Shown here: one piece after another, positions 39,001-49,964 of the stretch | Position numbering within the stretch: the stretch's first letter is position 1 | How the letters are laid out: every line of letters begins with the position of its first letter | Source of the DNA: Turbatrix aceti | Taxonomy: Eukaryota; Nematoda; Chromadorea; Rhabditida; Panagrolaimidae | Direction of reading: 5' to 3' | NCBI GenBank assembly: GCA_963969345.1 | Contig: OZ017767.1 | Location: 5,980,739-6,044,738, forward strand | DNA length: 64,000 nt | Position numbers and translations under genes: made by a program | The notes under the pieces: model-generated | What the model was told of the DNA's origin: nothing | Database searches by the model: none | What the model saw: only the letters and a program-made list of their open reading frames with translations

Positions 39001-41576
39001 TAATGACACGTAAATGAATAAAAATCAAAAAAAAAATTTTTTTTTGTAAATTTGTGGATCGACGTAATGACAGACATTAAATTGCTAATTGCGCCATTGC
39101 TGGAAATGCAAAACAAGGCAATCCATCACTCCGATCCATCAGCGTTCAGCGTTTTTCTCTCCTCCAGGAGCGATCCAAATGAGTGGTGATCGGCCGTGAA
39201 AATGAGGGAAAGAGAGGAGCTTTTTTCTTGACAGGTAGGCGCCTGGGAAAGGGGAAAGAAAGCTCCGCCTGTCCCGCCTGTCCTTATTTGGAACAAGCCC
39301 GTAAGCACTCGGGAGCCGAGGAGATGAGATGAGATTGGTTACGCTTTGATAGCTACGAGAAGAGGCAGGTTTGCGCGTAGTAACGGTGACACGATGCGTC
39401 AATAAGCAACCCTCTTCACGGGACTGATGACACCACCGCGGCCCTGTCAACGATCGCGATCGCCCCTAAGGTTCAGCACCTGCATCTGCACCTGGAGCAG
39501 CTAATAATTGCTAATGACCAAATTCCACACATTCTCTTACGTGTTTTTGAACGAACAAACGAACGAGCGGAAGAAGTCTGTTTCAAAGAAAGTCAGAAAA
39601 AGTGTGTTTATGGTGAGGAAAAGGATATTCAGGAACGGGCCATTAGGTTTTACAATCTGATTACGAAGAACAGCCAACAAACAGCAGCTCATCACAGGTA
39701 CATGCCCCACGCAGTTTGCAAACCAGGCCAAGGCGAACACCCCCAAAAAAAGCAAAACAAACGTCGTTCATTCAAAAAAAAAAGTAAGCCCGTCAATGGG
39801 TCGCCGGTGGGAACGCTGACCAGGCGGAGCAGCAGTTCAGATGTACGATGACCGGTGGCCACTGCCGCCACGCGAGACAGACAAAACCTTTCACCGCCTA
39901 GCCACCCGCGAAGCATCCAAGCGTGCACCAACGACGTCCGCCTTGTTGTAAATGAGCCCGAGCCGATCGAGAAAACAAAAGCAAAGCGATCCCCGCTCGA
40001 TTTCCGTATTTCCGTCGTCGATCGGCGCTGGCGGCGTTCACGCGTGCCAGAACAGCAAACATCCGAATCTGGGCAATGTCCGGTTTGGTTGCCGAACGTA
40101 AATAAATAAATAAAATAAACACCCTCAAATGACAGTTCCAAAAATTATGCTACGGCCAAAGTTATTCAGTTTTTTTTTGTCGACATGCGCATCGAATCGT
40201 GCTGTAAATAGGGTGCGCGGCCGCCGAAGAGACAGACGGCCGAAGAGGAGGCAGTAAACGATTTACAAAAGGGAAGCGACACTATACCGTGTTTGGGAGA
40301 ACTCACTTTCTATCTTTTTGCGCACCAATCAACAAAAAACTAAACTGCAATGCAAAAAGAACGGCAATAAATTGAGAGCGAACATTAAACGGCCATTTGA
40401 CCTTCCCGGGGCGCTTCGGACATCACCCGCTGCTTTCCGGCAGGCTTCGCGGTGGATGCGAGTCATCAGGAAGGGTAGTGCCGCTCGCGCTGACACCTCG
40501 AGGCCACGTCAATCGACACGAACCGTTCGCCGTCGGGAGATAATGACAAATTACTCAAAACACCGCAAAAAGGAAAGTTGACCTAAAAAATTGGTTTTTT
40601 TGGTTTTTTGCAACACCAAAAAAATTTTAAAAACTATAAATTACAGTGTTATCGTTTTGAACTATTTTTTATATCGAGAGCGCAATGATTTTGACCTGTG
40701 CAACAAACCCATCGATCGTCCACCACGGGGCCAAATCACCTTGAAAAAACGCCAGGTGTGAAGGGACAGGACAGGCGTGATCAATGTGATGTCCGTCGTC
40801 CACCGTCCACCATCGTCGGCACCGCAATCAGGTGTGACCCCTTAGTGACGCAATGCAATGCCCCTCCTGCTACGCAAAAAACGGACCCGTAGAAGAGGTG
40901 AATCCAATCGCGCATGAATGCACCGCAATCAGGCAAAATCGCCAGTCAGCGGCCATTGGGCGCTGCCAAAAAGTACGACCGCCAAGAAACAAACGACCGT
41001 CTTTTTTCGGCCTTTCCGCCTCTCAAAAAATTCCTCTGGCCTCGGCGACTGGTTCCAACACCCGGCACAAACAAAAAAAACGAACAAAGCGATGGCTGCG
41101 TCCAACGATGCGCAGAACAGCGCCAGTTGCTGCAAGCGACAAAAAAACGAGCCAGATGGCCAAAGGATGCGATGCGATAATGGTTTTTGGGAGACAAAAA
41201 AAATCTCAGTCAGTAGAACAGTTTTTTGTCGCCGTAAAAGACGATAAAAGAAATGGGATTATGTTAAACATGGGCTCACCTCCTGGAACGAGGGGATTTC
41301 GGCGATTGAGTCGGTGTCAGAGTGATTCGGGGATCTTCCGCCGAAGAAAGAGGACGTATTCAGCCACGACCAGTTGGCGGCATCGAGCTGCGTCAAATCC
41401 GTGAGGCCGCTGATGTGGGAGATCTCGAGCGGATTATCCGTGGTGAACCGGGTGCCGTTGCTGCTCGCCATCGATGTCTCCATCTCCATCGCTGTCGGCG
41501 CCGCTTCGGTCGGCGAGGGCGGCACGATGGAGAACAGAGGGCATGGAGAGTGACGATCGTGAGGGGTGGTGGACAT
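21020..41576 (-). CDS. KASH-domain nuclear-envelope protein (UNC-83/nesprin-like)
   Basis: Outer nuclear membrane protein whose C-terminal tail binds SUN proteins and whose cytoplasmic part links the nucleus to the cytoskeleton. Eleven exons join with consistent phase: 41576-41280, 38929-38777, 33923-33582, 31866-31678, 24972-24318, 24121-23540, 23485-23289, 22781-22488, 22431-21934, 21880-21696, 21428-21020; total 1266 residues. The last 53 residues hold a membrane helix (about 1221-1240, ASGVVVFFLALFYFFG), a short lumenal part and NNWRRAFGPQLYYVNG, typical KASH. The final four residues are APPS instead of the usual PPPX. Exons 3-4 and 8-10 encode helical, spectrin-like segments; exon 5 and exon 6 are Ser-rich, acidic and low-complexity. 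No calponin-homology pair is seen. The C-terminal seven exons are certain as a unit; the first four are joined by phase and character and are less sure, especially 38929-38777. Confidence 0.85.
24973..31677. other. 6.7-kb intron of the KASH gene
   Basis: No exon or nested gene was convincing. A 55-codon plus-strand frame starting at 26091 has a hydrophobic N-terminus but nothing else in its favour. CAGGTG and GGTGAGGT motifs recur (for example near 26490, 28260, 28310 and 28930). Confidence 0.4.
31867..33581. other. 1.7-kb intron of the KASH gene
   Basis: No gene seen. Short CAGGTG-type motifs occur near 32042, 32177 and 32955. Confidence 0.4.
33924..38776. other. 4.9-kb intron of the KASH gene, with microsatellites
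   Basis: Contains a GGAA run (34762-34784), an ATTC run (36107-36137) and a TTTA run (38064-38083). A 14-bp word, ATAAGCCATCAGGT, appears twice 84 bp apart (38051 and 38135). The 249-codon plus-strand frame at 36701-37450 is compositionally odd and without domain, and is taken as chance. Confidence 0.4.
38930..41279. other. 2.35-kb first intron of the KASH gene
   Basis: No gene seen. Contains T-box-like AGGTGTGAAG near 40755 and several CAGGTG words. Confidence 0.35.
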
Positions 41577-44500
41577 GATGACTTGAAGGAAGATGAAACA
41601 AATGACAAACGACGAAGAACGATGGACGTAAAACGGGGGACGGAGGCGCTCCACTGAACGAGAGTGGATGGCGCGGATCGGGTCAATGAGCGGGCTTCCC
41701 TTGGATGCAGGGAATGTCAGATGCCAATGACGTCGGGGTGGGCGGTGGAGAGCGGGTTCGGTTTAGCCCAGAGGACGGGACTCAGCAGAAGACGCGTGCC
41801 ATGGCAGATAGTCTGGAGGCTACGGACTCAGACTGGAAAGGATTGTCGGTGGCGTCGCTGATCCCAGGAACCCGGGAGTTCCCTTCTGAAAAAAATACAA
41901 TAAAAACCAAAAAAAAAACAAATGAAAACGATGAAAAACGGCGTTCGCGATAAATGGCAAATCGTGGGAAAATTTGAAAAAAGGTCGACGCGGAAAAGAA
42001 TTTCGCAATCAAAAGCATTGTAAAAGCTAATCCGAAGCAAACAAAGAGCTCAACCGTGCAATACACAATAGAATTCCTGCACGTCAGATTCGAACAACTC
42101 GGGAGCGATTCAGGATTCTCAGAAGCCGTGAAACGTTACACAATGATCTGACAGACGCAGACGGGAACAAACGAAGGCGGCAGCTGAATGTACAAAAACG
42201 TCAAGAGAGGGGTCAAATCCCGATAATCGTGTGGCATCCTAGACAACAAAACAACCCATTCACGAACGCGAACGACGTCGGAAGCTGCTGTGAACAAGGC
42301 AAATAAACACTTGGCGGGTCAGACAACTCCTTTGACCCGCTGGTCGGAAAGGGGAAGATTGTTGACGCCGTGTCACAACAACTCGGTCAGCTAGCTGCGT
42401 TCGTTGCTCAACAACGACGACAACGATGGCGGCGGTGGTGGTGGCAGCGATGGTGGGTTCGAATTCAATGCACTCTTGCGCCAAGCACCCACCGCTGCAG
42501 GCGATCCGTCCGCATAAACCGACCATAAACATCTCGCCGGGCAATGCAATCAATTGGGAGTCGTTGCAGTCCGTTGAAATTCGCGAACTACCCCCCTGCC
42601 CCTCTCCCCTCTCCAGGTGTCTGCGCTGGCTGGCTGGCTACGGGCAAAAATCAACTGTGTGCCTCCTCGGAATCATTCATGACTCAACTCGCGCTTGCTG
42701 ACAACCGACAACCTTTGACGCGGGCCGTCATGAGAAAGAGTCACGAAGCTGCCGATCGTATCGGAGGACGCAGGAGGTGATTCAAACATGTTTCATGGTA
42801 AATAACTCTAAATAAACACTACATTTTTTAAAGGAAGACGACTTGGGTGCCACGTGATGTGTAGGTATAAAAAGTTAAATCACGTCAATTTCAAACACTG
42901 ATTCACACAAAATACATATCGATTGTGAAAAAAAAACAAGCGGACAGGAAAAATCCACGGACAAGCACAAGAATTCTTTTTTGCTTTTTTCCCGGGCCGG
43001 CGATCGGCTGAGTGATAAGAAACAAACGACAGCCAACCGACCGGTGCACCATGTTTCACGGGTCCCCCGGTAGCCGCCAAAAGCAGTTTCTCAGGGCTCC
43101 AAAATCAACGTCAGGCAGAATGCATAATCGTGTTTGTAAAACATTGGCTGAATCAAAATCAGGCAAAAAAAGTAAGTGAGCAATCACACCGGCAGATGGA
43201 ATGGGAAAATGGCTGTCGTGAACGAACTCAAACTCGAAAGGACCGCCGGCAACCGGCAACGACCGGTCGAGTGAGTGCCAGCCATGTCAAGCGCCCACTC
43301 GTCTGTGTCGGTCTCTCTTTTTTTTGAAATACATATCTCCCAGACTTGGCGCCAAAAATCAACGAGACGAAAAACGAAATAAAAACTTTGTCACAGGCGT
43401 CGAATGGATACATGGAAAAAAAACCTATTCAATTCGGACGAAAATAAAAAAAAATAATTCGTACAACGTGGGAAAGTCGCTTCCGTTCAATGTTCCGGGA
43501 ACGAGCGAAACGAAACGTAAAAACGGTCGCGTGTAGAACTAAAAAAGTCCGTGTCCTCCGACACGCGGGCAGGCACGCCAGGAGCTCGTAAAAGTCAGTT
43601 CTGCGACCGTCGGCGGTCCGGGAATGGAAGTCAGCAGAGTTGTACCGAGGTCGGAGATGTCCACGAAGAGCAAGGTGGCTCCTCGAGCAGCGATGATCAA
43701 GGAGCTGATAAAAACTTGCGAAGCACGGAGCACCTCTTAAAAAAACCCATCAAAAAAAGCGATAAACGACGGAGCATGGCGGGAGGGCGTGAAGAGGCGA
43801 TAGTCATCTCCCGAAGAGCGCAGGGCCAGGGGCGACCGGTTACGAGTCGATCGCGTCCATCCAAGTCTATTTTTCTATCTCTGCGGTCATTAAAATTGCT
43901 GTTTATGGCTTTGGTATGGTATTCAAATCGCAGTTTGGGCATCCGTGGGCGACACCTGAGCGCGCGATTGGCGAGATGCCCCCGGCTACGCCTACCGCGT
44001 CGGAGCCATAAAAATCCGAAGCCGAGGCAAGACTGCAACGCTTATTGCTCCGGTGCGAAAACCCGTGATGGGTTTGGTTTGTTTGTTGGCTATAAATCTC
44101 AAAATCCGGCCTGCCGGGGAAAACAAAATTCATAAACTTCTCAAACTGAATGAATCCGATGGGAACACTCGTTTAAATGCGCATTTTAAATAAATCTGCC
44201 AGCGGTCAAAAAAATTTCTTAATGACCAGACCAGATGGCCGCGCGCATTTGATACATCCAGAAAGTTGCGACAGATGCAATATTGCGCGACACCTTGCAA
44301 GGAACGTTTGCTGCTGGCAGACCAGACCTCCTCGATGTGCCGAAGGCAAGAGGCAGATGAAAATGGAAAAAAAATTTCGAAACGAAAAAAAATTGATGGA
44401 TACCCCTGGAAATGTTCTGGATCGCCGCAGGGGGCACGTGCCGTTAATTTCAAAAAGAAAGCGGACACTACAAAAAAGTTTGAAAATAAAATCAGCGCAG

Positions 44501-47500
44501 AGAAAGGAAAGTTCAAAAACTCCCACAGGGGCAGGGCAGCCAAATGACCATTTGCGACAGGAAAAAAAATCAGACGACCGAACGAACGAAACTTCGCGGA
44601 AATTGTGAAGATTGTGAAATGTCCCGATCGTTGATTGTTCCTTACTTGCAAAAAGGAAGCCTGCGGTGATGAATCTTCGTTGATGGAGTTTAATCGAAAT
44701 CTAACAATTAACGCAAATGAACGGACACGGACGCGATCGTTTCGCTGTCATCGCGCAAAACAAAGACAAAGGCGAACCGGGGAAGAAAGGATGCTAATCG
44801 GATTAACCCAATACAACTGCGCCGTGATCGGCAACGACAATCACGGCAAATTCGGGGATTCGATGTGACAACAAAGGTCACAACAAGTACAGCTCTCTGC
44901 CGGCAACTCTCGAAGTAAGAGATCCCAATGAATCACTGTTTGCAAATAACCAAAAAAAACAAACGCAACAAACGCCACCGGCGTATTTTGCCCTGCCTAC
45001 CAATTGGTCAGGCACAGACAGCACCGGGCATTGCATGACAACGCAGTGGCTTATAGTGATTGATTGGGCGTAAAAGGAGTAAAAAGTACACACGCTGCAG
45101 AGCCCAGCAGGCGAACCCAAGCTAGGTAGGTTGGTGATCGTTTCGTATCATTTGCACCCTCGTGATCGATGTTCTCTCCCCCGTCGCTACCGACAACCAG
45201 CAGGAAGGAAGCAGGGTAAATTACCCAGTCTTGCTCAAAAAAAAGTTGGTAGTAGGCCAGGGTGATTGATGAAGCCGGCAAATGGCCTCATTTTGGACGA
45301 TCTGGCAAATGCGAACGTAAAAACAAACGTACAACTACTGGCACATGAAACGTTTGTTCATGTTTACGTTCACGCGAATTCGCAAAAAAAAGAAGGCGTC
45401 AATAATCAAAATAACATGTTGCGCGTGTTTTGCAAAAAAAAAGAAGAAAAAGGTAATAACGATGCAAGCGGTCAAAAACGCAATCAAGCTCAAGCTCACT
45501 CAGCAGGTTGGTTAATCAACGACGCTGCGTCGGTCGTCGTCAGGCACAAAGGAAGTGTCCAGGCATTGACTCGTCTCGTTGTCCGCAGCGACTGAGTAGG
45601 TGACTCACATCCCGACAAAGGAGGGGCTGTCAGGTGGGCAGGAGACTGGGTGTTCAACCGCTGGACATAACGAACGAGCAAGTCTGCCTCCTCTCCTCTC
45701 CCAGGGGAACGCCGATCCAGGCGTTCCATGCCCCAAGTATCGAGTCTTGGCACAATAGCAAATGGCAGTTGTCGTTCAAAAAGACAGGAAACGAGCCGGC
45801 TGCTAATGCCATAAAACTACCGGCTGCATGCATGGTTTTGGAAAAAAATGACCGTCAAGGTAAATATTTTTTTTTCTGATAAAAAAATTTTAAATGGGGC
45901 ACCAGGTGAGCGAAAAGCGCAAGCGTGCTCTGAACTCACCAAACAAAGGTGTTACAACGCAAAAAAAAACACAAGTGAGAGGTGCTCAAGGAATACATAT
46001 TTGCGGATCCGTCGACAAACTGTCAATTCACTCATGTCGGAAGAAGACGGACCGGGAGCGCGTTACACCGAACAACTCACCCTCTGGTCATCTTCGCAAA
46101 CAACAAAAACAAAGCGGGTGGTCGACAGCGACACGAGGAGGAAGCAAGGAAGCAACAACTCCTGGAAATTTGTAGCAAGCGCAGACAGACCCCAATGCGA
46201 TCATCTCAGAAATTCACAGCAGGGGTGTCACACTTGACAGCGCCAGCTCACCTGAATTAGGTCTACATCATCCAACGTCCTACGTCCAACGCACCCGAGC
46301 TCCGCTGAACCCGCAGCTAGATCAAAAAAAACAAGAATTACGTTAATGGAAGATCGCAACGTTGTTTGGCTGACATCAGACCGTTTTCTGTCTTCTCCAG
46401 CCCCCCAGAAGACACCGATGCAGAAGGAACACGTTCCGCGGAGGAATGGGCAATCGATGGATGGATGGATCAGAGGAGGGGGTTGAGTGCGCGGCGACCG
46501 ACACAATTCGCGCAAAAAAACGATTCGCGGGAAAAAAAGTATTGCAGGGCGTAAAAGGGGGACAGCAGTAGTTTTTGCGTTTTTGCGCATAGGACAGGTA
46601 AACCTGCTGCAAGCAGAAGGATTATCCTCCCATTCGGGTGACGCCACCGTTGCACCTGTGCAGGAATATTTATTGAAACAATTCTTTGCTTTCCGATTCG
46701 CTTATCACTTGAAGGCTCGAGAGCGACACTCGGCGATAAGTTATAAATATAACTCCGGAGCCAAACTTATGACCAATCGGGTGGAGTTTAAACTTTAAAG
46801 TTAACCCCACTCAATTCGACTGACAAGTGAACAAATTCGGATGAAGGCTGATTAATTGTCGTTGCCTAATGCCTGGGAAGGCCAGGAGTCAATCAAAGTG
46901 ATCCATTGCTGCAACTTCTTTTGCCGAGCGTGATTGGCACTTGGATTGCCGAATGGTTACCCAACTACTGAGGATGTCACTTTTGAACACGAAAATTGAC
47001 AAACGTGGGACTGGAAGACATATGCGCTGCGTCGTTCGGGCTTTTGGCGAACAAAACAAGTCGCCGCCTGCCGCGATCGAGTTCAAAGGAGTTCCGAAAG
47101 GCAACGAACGCTTTAACCTCAGACAAGTGGTGTCCAGGCGAGGGGACAACAATAACAATGACCGGAGCAATGATTTGGTTGTTTGAAATGGGAAATATCG
47201 GGAATGCCGTAGCAGCAGTGTTTCACTGACTTCGACTCCGAAGTTGACATAGAAGTCAAAGTTTGAAGCCTGAGTAATTTTTTTAACCCATAAAAGTTGC
47301 TTTTTTTGAAAAAAATGCAACTTTTTTTGTTCAAATGACTTTTTTTTAATCAATTTTGAGTATTTCTTGTTTAAAATTCAGGAATCCTAGAAATTATCTA
47401 CGTTTTGGTGTTTTTTGTGCATTTTCTATAAAAAAAATATTTCTTGAATCGGTTCCAATAGAGCCAAATTTTGGTCACATTGTGTCGATTCTGATTCAAA

Positions 47501-47608
47501 AATCGGAGTAAATTTTTCTTCATGTCTTTGGCATTTTTATTTTTTTTGCGCAGTTTGATTCCCCAAAAAAAAAGAAAAAAAAATGAATTTTGTAATTCAA
47601 CGTAACTT
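41577..47608. other. 6-kb upstream flank of the KASH gene, no gene seen
   Basis: Open frames up to 194 codons occur on both strands but overlap one another and show no domain, signal peptide or splice-compatible chain. The base composition resembles the adjoining introns. Alternative 5' exons of the KASH gene could hide here but none was found with an in-phase donor and recognisable content. Confidence 0.35.
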
Positions 47609-47614
47609 TTTATT
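47609..47614 (-). terminator. poly(A) signal AATAAA of the Gly/Tyr/Gln-rich gene
   Basis: AATAAA on minus, about 95 nt after the stop codon. Confidence 0.5.
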
Positions 47615-47709
47615 GTCAACCAAAACAGTCAGTCAGAAAGGCATTTTATAGACCGCAGAATCAATCAGAATCGCAGCCAGCATCGTAGAACGAGCAGGTA
47701 GTAGAGTAC

Positions 47710-47967
47710 TTAGGCGCCCTGGTATCCGCCGGCGCTGGCGTACTTGGGCTGGCTGTTGTAGCCTCCCTGGGAAGCGCCGCTGGCATATCCTCCCTGGGGC
47801 TGGGCTCCGTAGCTGCTTTGTGCCGGAGCCGGGTACTGGGGCTGACTGCCGTAGCCGCTCTGAGAGCCACCGCTGGCATAGCCTCCCTGGGGCTGGGAGT
47901 TGTAGCTTCCGGCCGAGGCGGCGAAGATGACGGCAGAGACGAAGAAGAGAACGGTGAAGAAGTTCAT
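47710..47967 (-). CDS. small secreted Gly/Ser/Tyr/Gln-rich repeat protein
   Basis: A single-exon 85-residue protein: signal peptide MNFFTVLFFVSAVIFAASAG followed by imperfect repeats around SQPQGGYASG, with variants SQSGYGSQPQY and GASQGGYNSQP. There are no cysteines and almost no charged residues. Such composition is found in cuticle or eggshell matrix proteins and in some glycine/tyrosine-rich antimicrobial peptides of nematodes; which applies here cannot be told. The 5' end has a classical TATA box (48058-48065), unusual among the other genes here, pointing to strong, regulated, conventionally initiated transcription. Confidence 0.8.
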   Translation of the reverse strand: MNFFTVLFFVSAVIFAASAGSYNSQPQGGYASGGSQSGYGSQPQYPAPAQSSYGAQPQGGYASGASQGGYNSQPKYASAGGYQGA

Positions 47968-48057
47968 GGTTGACAGGTGAGCGTTGACAAGCGAAGTTAG
48001 ACAGGTGAGAGAAGTAGAGGAGATGTGAATTGAATGACGATGGAGAAATCTCTGCTG

Positions 48058-48065
48058 CTTATATA
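48058..48065 (-). promoter_or_regulatory. TATA box of the Gly/Tyr/Gln-rich gene
   Basis: TATATAAG on the minus strand, about 90 bp upstream of the start codon. This allows a transcription start about 30 bp downstream and a 5' leader of about 60 nt. Confidence 0.65.
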
Positions 48066-48844
48066 CTCCGATGATACAGGATTTTTTGTAAAAATGTGTA
48101 TCATTATTTTTTGCGCCAATGATGCCCTCCAATAACGCTTCTGGTTTTATTGTTTCGTGAAACAGGGTGCTAAGTGTGCTTTTTTTGTTGTCACTTGGCA
48201 GTTTGAAACTAGATACTTGTGGTTTTAAAAAAAAAGTTGCACCATTGGGTTGCCGCAAGTTTTTGACACGGGGGAGACTGTCATAAACTCACATCCTGTG
48301 AGACTGTCTCTGGTGCCCAGTTCATCGATGCGGCGTTGAATGATGAAGAATCGCGGGCGATTGTCTTTTTACATAAGTTTTGTTTGAAAATTTTTTTTCG
48401 TCTTTCAATGAAATTTTTAAAATTCATCGTAAAATTTTGCCAAAAAGTAAATATTTAATTTTACCATAAAAAAATATGCATACCGTAACAATCTGCCTGA
48501 AATCGTTTTTTTGCCATTTTTGACGATTTTTGGCACGTTAAAGCCAAAAAAGTTCGGAATTACTAAAACCAGGGTACACGAAATTTTTGATGGAGAATTC
48601 GATAAACAAATCTAAAAAAAATGCTGTCATTTTGACCCTTTTTCAAATGAAATTTTCCGCATTTTTTAAATGATAAAAATATCTTTATATTTTTCGAATT
48701 CATCGAAAGTCAAAATTCCGTAGTTTTTTAACTACAACGCGCCAAAAATCGTCAAAAAAAGCAAAAAAAAATTCCGGCAAGCATAATTCTGCCAGATCAC
48801 CTGGCATGCAAATGCAAAAAAAAACAACAAAAAAAGAAAATCAG
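48066..48844. other. AT-rich spacer between divergent small secreted-protein genes
   Basis: Rich in A and T runs; no gene seen. It serves as 5' flank of the Gly/Tyr/Gln-rich gene on the left and of the 70-residue peptide on the right. Confidence 0.4.
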
Positions 48845-48866
48845 TGCCACTCGATCTGCTTTTGCA

Positions 48867-49079
48867 ATGACGTCAACGGCATTGCTGCTGTTCTCCCTCT
48901 TTCTCCTCATCCAATCACCCGACGTCGCCAAAGGTGTGCCGATCCCGGCTCCCCCACCGGGATACGGCGAAATCATCTACCGAATTAAGATGCCAATGTT
49001 CACGAACATGCATATTCTCAACTTTACCAAACTCGATAACCTCGTCCAAAGAGAATTCCTCCACATCAACCCCGATTAA
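48867..49079 (+). CDS. small secreted peptide, 70 residues, unknown function
   Basis: A single-exon frame with a clear signal peptide (MTSTALLLFSLFLLIQSPDVAKG) and a short mature part beginning VPIPAPPPGYGE and containing a TNMHILNFTKLDNL segment. There are no cysteines and no dibasic processing site. A splice acceptor (AAATCAG ending at 48844) lies 22 nt before the ATG, the same arrangement as in established genes of the window, and an AATAAA (49118-49123) follows the stop by about 40 nt. The complete set of gene-like signals around so short a frame supports reality. No family is recognised. Confidence 0.65.
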   Translation: MTSTALLLFSLFLLIQSPDVAKGVPIPAPPPGYGEIIYRIKMPMFTNMHILNFTKLDNLVQREFLHINPD

Positions 49080-49117
49080 ATCCGCGTACAAACCAAATTG
49101 TTGCAAATTTTTTGTTA

Positions 49118-49123
49118 AATAAA
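49118..49123 (+). terminator. poly(A) signal AATAAA of the 70-residue peptide gene
   Basis: AATAAA, overlapping a second one four bases later, about 40 nt after the stop codon. Confidence 0.6.
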
Positions 49124-49198
49124 TAAAACCCAGAAAAAATCATTGAGAACGGATAATTTATCACATCACCGCAAATTAATAAAAAAACAGAGTTGAGT

Positions 49199-49945
49199 TC
49201 AGATCTCGGAGACGAGCGCCTGCAGTTCGTCGTTGTTAAGCCGCTTGAAGACACCGGTCGTCTTGCCATCCTTGTCGACGATCGGCGTGACGGTGACAAC
49301 CTCCACGTTGCTGCTGGTGAGCTTGTCCTCCATGACCTGCTTGAGGATGGACATGGACACCTTCAGGGCTTCCTGGAGCGTCATTTCCTCGGTATAGTGC
49401 TCCTTGAGGTTCTGCTCAGCTCCGTCCGAAGCCGCGCCAATCGATTTCGCCAGACAATCGATGAAGGTGCCGCTGGGATCGAGATGGAAGAGCTTGGGGC
49501 CGGTCTGATCGACGCCGGCGAAGAGCATCGCCACGCCGAAAGGCCGCGACATCGAAGCACGCACGTCGCCGTCACCAAACTGAAGAGCCAGGTTCGCAAC
49601 AGACTGGGTGACATCCTCGACGCGAATCTTGCGATTGTAAGTGAACCAGAAGTTCTGCGACTCGGTCTGAGCGCGTTCGACGAGGGTACGCGAATCAGCG
49701 ATGAGGCCGGCGAAAGTGACGGCAACGTGCTGGTCGACCTTGCTGATCTTCTCGATGGCATCGTTCACCATGAGCTTAGACGTCGCACGCTTCTCGGCTG
49801 CCAGGATGACGCCTTCCTTCGTTCGGATGCCAACTGAGGTAGACCCGAGTTTGACAGCTTCGATCGCGTATTCCACTTGGAAGAGACGGCCTTCCGGCGA
49901 GAAGGTGTTCACGCCACGATCGTATTCACTGCGGGTAAGAAACAT
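49199..49945 (-). CDS. pas-5: 20S proteasome subunit alpha-5
   Basis: Structural alpha-ring subunit of the 20S proteasome core; alpha subunits gate substrate entry and are not catalytic. A single uninterrupted exon of 248 residues, slightly longer than the usual 241. The N-terminus [20 protein letters not shown] continues into the alpha signature with [16 protein letters not shown]. Later motifs include [39 protein letters not shown] and [17 protein letters not shown] sequence. No residue of note is missing. An acceptor (AG at 49965-49964) lies 18 nt upstream of the ATG, so the mature mRNA is spliced or trans-spliced even though the coding region has no intron, in contrast to nearly all neighbours. 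It converges with the 70-residue peptide gene, 119 bp away. Confidence 0.97.
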   Translation of the reverse strand: MFLTRSEYDRGVNTFSPEGRLFQVEYAIEAVKLGSTSVGIRTKEGVILAAEKRATSKLMVNDAIEKISKVDQHVAVTFAGLIADSRTLVERAQTESQNFWFTYNRKIRVEDVTQSVANLALQFGDGDVRASMSRPFGVAMLFAGVDQTGPKLFHLDPSGTFIDCLAKSIGAASDGAEQNLKEHYTEEMTLQEALKVSMSILKQVMEDKLTSSNVEVVTVTPIVDKDGKTTGVFKRLNNDELQALVSEI

Positions 49946-49964
49946 GCTTCCGAACGAGGCTCCC

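Noticed and set aside
43551..44651. Overlapping frames of 194 codons (plus) and 173 codons (minus)
   Set aside because: They have no recognisable content and lie in sequence of the same character as nearby introns.
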